The notes under the pieces are model-generated. The model ran no database searches, was not told the origin of the DNA, and worked only from the letters and a program-made list of their open reading frames with translations. The translations under genes were made by a program, and so were the position numbers. Shown here one piece after another: positions 5,701 to 9,861 of a stretch of 9,861 nt of DNA. The stretch's first letter is position 1; each line of letters starts with the position of its first letter. This stretch comes from JAWXVD01 sp044425705 (GTDB lineage Bacteria > Bacillota > Clostridia > Lachnospirales > Lachnospiraceae), in contig JAWXVD010000127.1 in assembly GCA_044425705.1 (NCBI GenBank), positions 1-9,861 on the forward strand, given 5' to 3'.

Positions 5701-8700
5701 AGCCAACGTCTTGCAACAAAAATTACTTATTATGCTTTCGAATATTCGGAGTTTTATAATGCATTAGGAGCGGGTCAAGATCCATTGGTAGATGATGGGG
5801 GTACTAATGATGCTAAAAAATTAGAGACATTTACGATAACCACTTCAAATCAAAGTGATACCTTACCAGAAATTGCAGTATTCTTCAATGATGTGACATT
5901 TAGCCAGCCAATAATTGAAGGTTCTACGACAAGTAATGGGATTTATATTTATCAAATTACCCAGAATGAGACGACAGCAAATAACACAACAGCGTTCACT
6001 CGTGGATATCGCTACATCTTTGCTTATACGGTGGAATATGTTGCCAATACTTCAGACACTACTACTAATAATAAAACTTATACGTATCCCAATGACCATA
6101 GTGATTACGCCCAATACGCAGATGAAGTAGCCTGCGGTATAGAAATGGGTAGTACAGTAGGCGCAGATAAAGGTTTTTATGTGTTGAATTCAGGAATGCT
6201 ATCAGCACCAAAGACAATGCCTGAATTTGCTACCTATGTATATGAAACAACGCCTTCTGCTTCAACGACTGGTACTGTTACGCTACATTATACTTATGAT
6301 GATAGTGATGGTGCAATTATTGATACAGGAAATGATGATGACAGAACACAAGTTTTATATCCTGATACAAGCGGATTTGGAAATACAGATTCGATTGCCA
6401 TAAATAAAGAACCTGCCACTGATAGTGATGGTGTGGTTATAACAGATTGGTATCAGATGACAATACTATATACCGTAACCCAAGGGCAAGATGTTTTGCT
6501 ACAACCAGAAGTGGAGATAAGCGATTATTTAAAAGAATATGATGATATTTTATCTGCATTATCAAATAATACTTATGTAGCAGAACCAGTTTACTTGGCA
6601 CAAATACCTGTGGAATATAGTTATAAACAATTTTTAGAAGATTCTAATAATGAAAATCGAATTCGAGTCACAATGGATATAAGTGAAGAAAATCTAAATA
6701 ATAATTATATTACATTTACACTTGACCAGATAGAAACAGCAGAATCTTTAGTATTAAGTAATTTAATGGCAAGAGCTTACGTAATGGAATTAATATTTAC
6801 AATAACGGATGGTGCAGAATCTACTTTTTATGTACCGATTACCACAACAACTGGTGTACTGAATTCGACTTACTCAGCTAAATTTTCTACCTCACAATTA
6901 AGTGATATTTTAGGAGAAGAATTCACGGTAGAAGCTAATGTTATATATGACGATGGTAGACAAGGATGGAACTTAGTAGATTCAGAAAACAGTGGCATGT
7001 TTGGGTTGCAGCGGATTAATTCCACAGGAACAGAGGAATTTGGCTACCAAGCACAATATGTAGCCACAACAGGTGATATCTATCTTGATTCATTAAGTAA
7101 AAATGGAGGTTTGCTGAAAACAACGTATTCTGGAGATTTGTTAGAGGCTATAAGAACTACAGCTTTTGAAGAAAATCTCATTACTACAAACTTTATGTCT
7201 ATGACAACTAGTAGGACCTTAACTAGATACTTAACCACAGAGCATTATGGAGTGAGTGACACCACATATCCAAGTGTGGATTATGTGAGTGATAATTATA
7301 TAGTGCCAAAAGGTGCTAGTACTTATGCTTTACAATTTTCTACTGATGATGGAAGCAACAGTGGACAGGTAGATACTATCACCCCTACAGTAGGAAGTAT
7401 TTCCTATACAACAGGGGCAACACAATTAACCATACGTTCTTTTACGGTAGAAGGATTCGACCAAATTGTAGATGGAAATGTAACCTTATCTATATATGAG
7501 GATGAGGATATGAATGTTTTAGTAGGAACAGGTGTCGTTTTTGAACAGGGTAAGTTTACACAAAATAGCAGTGGTAGTTATACATATACTTATACGGCTA
7601 CAGATGAAAATGACACAAATGTGGGCATTCGTTTACCAGGAGATGATATTTCTGGTGCAGTGAACTTAAAGCAGGATACAGAATATTATTTAGTGTTTAC
7701 TGCTAAGATTGGTAGTGATGAGATTGTTTTGTTGGATACAGTTACAACGGATCCAGCAATTTATCCTTTCGAAACAATAGACGGGGTGAAAATCACACCA
7801 GATGAGAATGGGATTTATTATAACAACAATAGTTATACAGATAAATCTTTAGAATTTAAATATACTTTAAATACGTATCAAGGTGTTACTGTGGAATATG
7901 ATATTTTTGCAGTTGACAATATAAAAGAATCTAACGGTGTATACAGTGTTATTGATGATGATGAAGAGGAAATTTATATGACACATCAAGAATTACTTGA
8001 TGCTGGTATTGCATCAGGAGGGGCTTTAGGATATATCAATAATATAGTATTTAACTTAGCACCAGGAGAAGCTAGAGAAAAATTAGTGCCTGGAACAACC
8101 TACTATTTACGAATTACAGCATATGCAGGTGGTGAAAAATCAAGTACTCAAATTTTGCAATTTACCATTACAGCAATTGGAAATATTAATGCAGTTATTA
8201 CGGTAAATCAGGTTACACAGGACAGTATTTCGTATTTTGTCTCTATAGTAGATAATCAAAAGTCATTAATGAGTAAGACTGGTAAAAGCTCATATTATGT
8301 AGTTCGTTTTACAGATGAGAATAATAATCGTATTTTGACAACATATGATAGTATTATTTATTCCACAGATTCAATAAAGAAAGAATTTATTTTGAATCAA
8401 GAAAATTTATCCAATCAGGCTGATACCATTGATCCATCAACAACCTATAAGATGTATGTATATGGAGTGATAGATGCGAACCATAATGGAGAGAGCTATC
8501 CGATTGCATCCAAAAATGATTCAGGTGACGAATTGGATCAAGATACTGTAAAAACAATAGATTATTTTGCAGATTCATACGATCAGTGGACTGGTTTAAC
8601 TAATTTAGTAAATTCATTCTGGGTTGAAGATGGTGAAGAAAGTAGAACAAATAAGGAAAGTATGGATATTGTTGAAGATAATTTTGCAATTGGGAATAAA

Positions 8701-9090
8701 ATTCAAATTACAACAGATGAAAACAACTTATTAGTAGATACAAGTTTAGCGTCCTTTAGTTTAAATGCTAGTTCTAACATAGAATTAACACTGTCAGAAA
8801 GTTCAGGTGTAGTAACAGTAGATGAATATGGAGATGAGACGCAGGCATTTTCAAAGATTGAATATAGTATAGATGGTTATGAAGCTGCTACTGGTTTTGG
8901 CGTAAGTCATTATGGAATTTCGGAGACTCCTGATGAGTTATTTAGTATAGGAACGGATGTCATAGGCTTCAACATATTCACCTATGTAATTCCAGAAACA
9001 GTCCCAATTGGTAAGTATAATGTGACTGTCAAATTGTACCGAAGTGGGGTTTCGGAAGCATATGCTACCATAAGTGGCTCAGTTGGTTAA
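2746..9090 (+). CDS. Giant secreted surface protein with collagen-like segment and FN3/Ig-like repeats (putative phase-variable adhesin or fibre)
   Basis: The 2114-residue product starts with a signal peptide (residues 1-31: MNKK, a long hydrophobic run, ANA before KE). A unique head follows (about 32-255), then 21 Gly-X-Y triplets (259-321), then a long array of threonine-, asparagine- and aspartate-rich beta-sandwich units. FN3-type L-x-P/x-x-T-x-Y signatures recur near residues 430, 533, 763, 893, 1641, 1780 and 1896. Acidic turns such as DLDDGNG (777-783) and DANHNG (1910-1915) could bind calcium. The last 180 residues look like a separate capping domain. There is no LPXTG motif, SLH domain, C-terminal membrane helix or enzymatic motif, so cell attachment is unexplained; an uncleaved N-terminal segment or a partner protein are options. 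AAGGAG six bases upstream fixes the start. The gene is led by the invertible promoter and followed after 34 bases by a protein with a related head. The adhesin or fibre role is inferred from architecture and regulation. Confidence 0.85.
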   Translation: MNKKYIILLATLLLAVVVGITTVALVNQANAKEYFPESGYILGSDDEKKVSFTKETEFNASQLGTVSFKNLEGDTAVLEAGSFVHMEDGSVMALDDGILLDFSDLSSNFINNYYITRTLSITETGSGYTAETDSGSLTFGEYLWKLSDNKYMICSSAINVYFSDDDIREVSNFVEISVTSDGIVEILTEDNVWMTISDQCYIETANGVRINPLTHVIDDGTYQITTSKLVVSADDSIVLTEDETRRQIVPELNIDAVDGEDGEDGVLGEDGTSGEDGTLGEDGVDGAVGAEGASGEDGASGASGAAGSSGVNGANGTKGVDATHESSINTALPTMTITDWNVTSTSLQATIGVGGGTETLEVTGTTLNDYNGWITITNVATGEIVYCYQTEDDYYTNTVGELDYEISKFKSAVDVSFTTFDYTKRTIDVLTPDTEYKLSVNAYYTINDVIYSREFISRTFYTDSTGLQMSCEDTTIDSATVEVNSSMANSATLYILTEAQNATFTLGSTSDQSNYTASASWTDSEESVIFTGLNPDTKYIVRAVVSVDGSTILTNQELELRTLKTIPTWEATDTPTAYYNRINGMFEVFRPVVTDAYDGVSYYVYTVYNTDGTIKTSKTVYPSDAEPVAFYLATDTWYAFGVEMYFDDNEKVTVYDLGVSEYILSEGSSLPKVTWTDTLNTKYDDIQGTIRITLDGTSKIEISENQPLTIEVYANQVIEKTVQLTPNHNTDGVLATDNYNINYTAQAENTNYIDINVEFDNLLENTNYTFTVSGFIDLDDGNGAINRTLGYVSTYTYETNALTATFTSQDSSNAFSINFAMNVQSSTSGGSEPDYVKEELAKGSVTLDLYQGTGNTRTYLGTTVYSAGSQDIVNIYYGTGVTVTENSFNQPNLTASSNYTLVISEVVDDTGSMNLGYVNEFDTINPSSFVVTANATPPDLLAEPTGGIDAVPIYNIDAPNYGAQYVEDMPDDAIIGYYVKSTYDNSQRLATKITYYAFEYSEFYNALGAGQDPLVDDGGTNDAKKLETFTITTSNQSDTLPEIAVFFNDVTFSQPIIEGSTTSNGIYIYQITQNETTANNTTAFTRGYRYIFAYTVEYVANTSDTTTNNKTYTYPNDHSDYAQYADEVACGIEMGSTVGADKGFYVLNSGMLSAPKTMPEFATYVYETTPSASTTGTVTLHYTYDDSDGAIIDTGNDDDRTQVLYPDTSGFGNTDSIAINKEPATDSDGVVITDWYQMTILYTVTQGQDVLLQPEVEISDYLKEYDDILSALSNNTYVAEPVYLAQIPVEYSYKQFLEDSNNENRIRVTMDISEENLNNNYITFTLDQIETAESLVLSNLMARAYVMELIFTITDGAESTFYVPITTTTGVLNSTYSAKFSTSQLSDILGEEFTVEANVIYDDGRQGWNLVDSENSGMFGLQRINSTGTEEFGYQAQYVATTGDIYLDSLSKNGGLLKTTYSGDLLEAIRTTAFEENLITTNFMSMTTSRTLTRYLTTEHYGVSDTTYPSVDYVSDNYIVPKGASTYALQFSTDDGSNSGQVDTITPTVGSISYTTGATQLTIRSFTVEGFDQIVDGNVTLSIYEDEDMNVLVGTGVVFEQGKFTQNSSGSYTYTYTATDENDTNVGIRLPGDDISGAVNLKQDTEYYLVFTAKIGSDEIVLLDTVTTDPAIYPFETIDGVKITPDENGIYYNNNSYTDKSLEFKYTLNTYQGVTVEYDIFAVDNIKESNGVYSVIDDDEEEIYMTHQELLDAGIASGGALGYINNIVFNLAPGEAREKLVPGTTYYLRITAYAGGEKSSTQILQFTITAIGNINAVITVNQVTQDSISYFVSIVDNQKSLMSKTGKSSYYVVRFTDENNNRILTTYDSIIYSTDSIKKEFILNQENLSNQADTIDPSTTYKMYVYGVIDANHNGESYPIASKNDSGDELDQDTVKTIDYFADSYDQWTGLTNLVNSFWVEDGEESRTNKESMDIVEDNFAIGNKIQITTDENNLLVDTSLASFSLNASSNIELTLSESSGVVTVDEYGDETQAFSKIEYSIDGYEAATGFGVSHYGISETPDELFSIGTDVIGFNIFTYVIPETVPIGKYNVTVKLYRSGVSEAYATISGSVG
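3520..3708 (+). repeat. Collagen-like Gly-X-Y segment (21 triplets, no proline)
   Basis: Residues 259-321 of the giant protein are 21 uninterrupted Gly-X-Y triplets. They begin with acidic GED-type triplets and end with small-residue ones (GAS, GAA, GSS, GAN). There is only one lysine and no proline. In bacterial collagen-like proteins such segments form trimeric stalks, so the protein may trimerise here; that is inference. The coding DNA repeats GGTGAAGATGG-like 9-mers, which could expand or shrink in frame. Confidence 0.88.
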
Positions 9091-9124
9091 GATACTAGGC
9101 TGAAAGAAAGTGATGGTTATAGAT

Positions 9125-9861
9125 ATGAACAATGTAAGAAAAATTAATAAAACAGCAAAGTCATTTATAGGAATATTTTCTTTGGTAGTGGTATTCATGT
9201 TGGCTACAATTGTAATTGTAGCCATTGAAGCTGTAGCGGATAGACCTAGTGATATCGCATTGACAGCAGGAAGTGTTGTTTATAATAATGCAAACACACC
9301 CATTGAATTGTCGGCAGATGGAATTCTCACGCAAGAAATCAGCAGTGGACAGTATTATTTGAATTTAGAAGATGGACAAAAGATACCATTAGGTAAAAAT
9401 ACCATTGCTTATTCTAGTGAAGGTGTTAAGGTCTTTGGCGGAGGATATCTTATAGATAGTGCAGGTGCAGTCACTGTAGTGGAAGATGAAAACACTTTTT
9501 CAGACTACCAAAATCCACATTTAATTAAATTAGCAGATCGTAAATATGTCATGGTAGGTGCAACCATTCAAGATGAAGAACAAGTTTTTTCAGTTCAAAA
9601 CTATCTTTATATTGTCTTAGATACCGTAGGAAATGCTTATTTAATGTCTAGCAATATGGGATTGAAAACAACTTCGCCAACGGTAGTTACATCAGGAGAT
9701 ATTTCCTTTGATATTGCAATGGAAGAGCTTAGTGTTGCAGGTCAAATTATAAATATGAAGACGATTATGGGAAGTACCAATACATATGATACAGCAATCA
9801 ATAAAGAATTATATGATGAACAGACCCCAGATTCTATTGAGTTAACCATCAAAGGTGGGAT
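9125..9861 (+). CDS. Second secreted or N-terminally anchored protein with related head module (3' end outside window)
   Basis: An open frame of 245 codons runs off the window end. It starts with a basic N-terminus (MNNVRKINKTAK) and a long hydrophobic segment (about 14-33), ending AVA before DR, a signal peptide or uncleaved anchor. The following region resembles the head of the giant protein. In particular IKLADRKYVM here matches WKLSDNKYMI there, each followed by a V-x-N-Y/F-x-x-I strand, pointing to a shared unnamed domain. It lies 34 bases after the giant gene with no terminator between, so it is probably co-transcribed under the switch. ATG 9125 was chosen for the SD-like AAGTGAT ten bases upstream; an in-frame ATG at 9113 would add four residues. 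Function unknown; it may be a partner or anchor of the giant protein. Confidence 0.8.
   Translation, partial: MNNVRKINKTAKSFIGIFSLVVVFMLATIVIVAIEAVADRPSDIALTAGSVVYNNANTPIELSADGILTQEISSGQYYLNLEDGQKIPLGKNTIAYSSEGVKVFGGGYLIDSAGAVTVVEDENTFSDYQNPHLIKLADRKYVMVGATIQDEEQVFSVQNYLYIVLDTVGNAYLMSSNMGLKTTSPTVVTSGDISFDIAMEELSVAGQIINMKTIMGSTNTYDTAINKELYDEQTPDSIELTIKGG

Noticed and set aside
5915..6130. Overlapping +2 frame in the giant gene
   Set aside because: Short, low-complexity and fully inside an uninterrupted real frame.
8387..8578. Minus-strand frame near the end of the giant gene
   Set aside because: A shadow frame without any start signal or recognisable motif.
8950..9090. Sortase signal or other C-terminal anchor in the giant protein
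   Set aside because: Looked for LPXTG-like motifs, a terminal hydrophobic helix and a basic tail; none is present.

Overview
The window is AT-rich and its genes carry strong AAGGAG-type ribosome binding sites. One gene encodes the Rpn-like protein tail with GIERG repeats that is common in Lachnospiraceae. Together these suggest a gut-type Clostridia (Bacillota) genome, probably Lachnospiraceae. The family assignment is inference, as there is no rRNA or housekeeping marker here.

Bases 1-369 contain no gene I can support. They hold a leftward sigma70-type promoter with a CsoR-like palindrome inside its spacer, a leftward terminator about 75 bases further on, and several small dyads. Bases 370-981 encode the C-terminal part of an Rpn/YhgA-like PD-(D/E)XK nuclease-transposase protein, without its catalytic N-terminus, followed by a good terminator. 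Two inverted repeats fill the gap before a complete XerC/D-type tyrosine recombinase (1243-2112).

The centre of interest is 2169-2492. Two exact 29-bp inverted repeats flank a 260-bp segment. Each repeat contains a small dyad built like a tyrosine-recombinase core site. The segment carries an outward promoter at its right end, pointing at the downstream genes, and a strong leftward-only terminator. This is the architecture of an invertible promoter (phase-variation switch), and the sequence given is in the apparent ON orientation. Flipping would point the promoter back at the recombinase 3' end and turn the terminator against rightward transcription.

Downstream, after a long leader with a possible 40-codon ORF, lies a 2114-residue secreted protein: signal peptide, unique head, 21 collagen-like Gly-X-Y triplets without proline, then many FN3/Ig-like beta-sandwich units, and no LPXTG or other C-terminal anchor. 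Thirty-four bases later a second secreted or membrane-anchored protein begins and runs off the window. Its N-terminal head resembles that of the giant protein, so the two probably form one operon under the switch. The likely overall picture is a recombinase-controlled, all-or-none surface fibre or adhesin locus.
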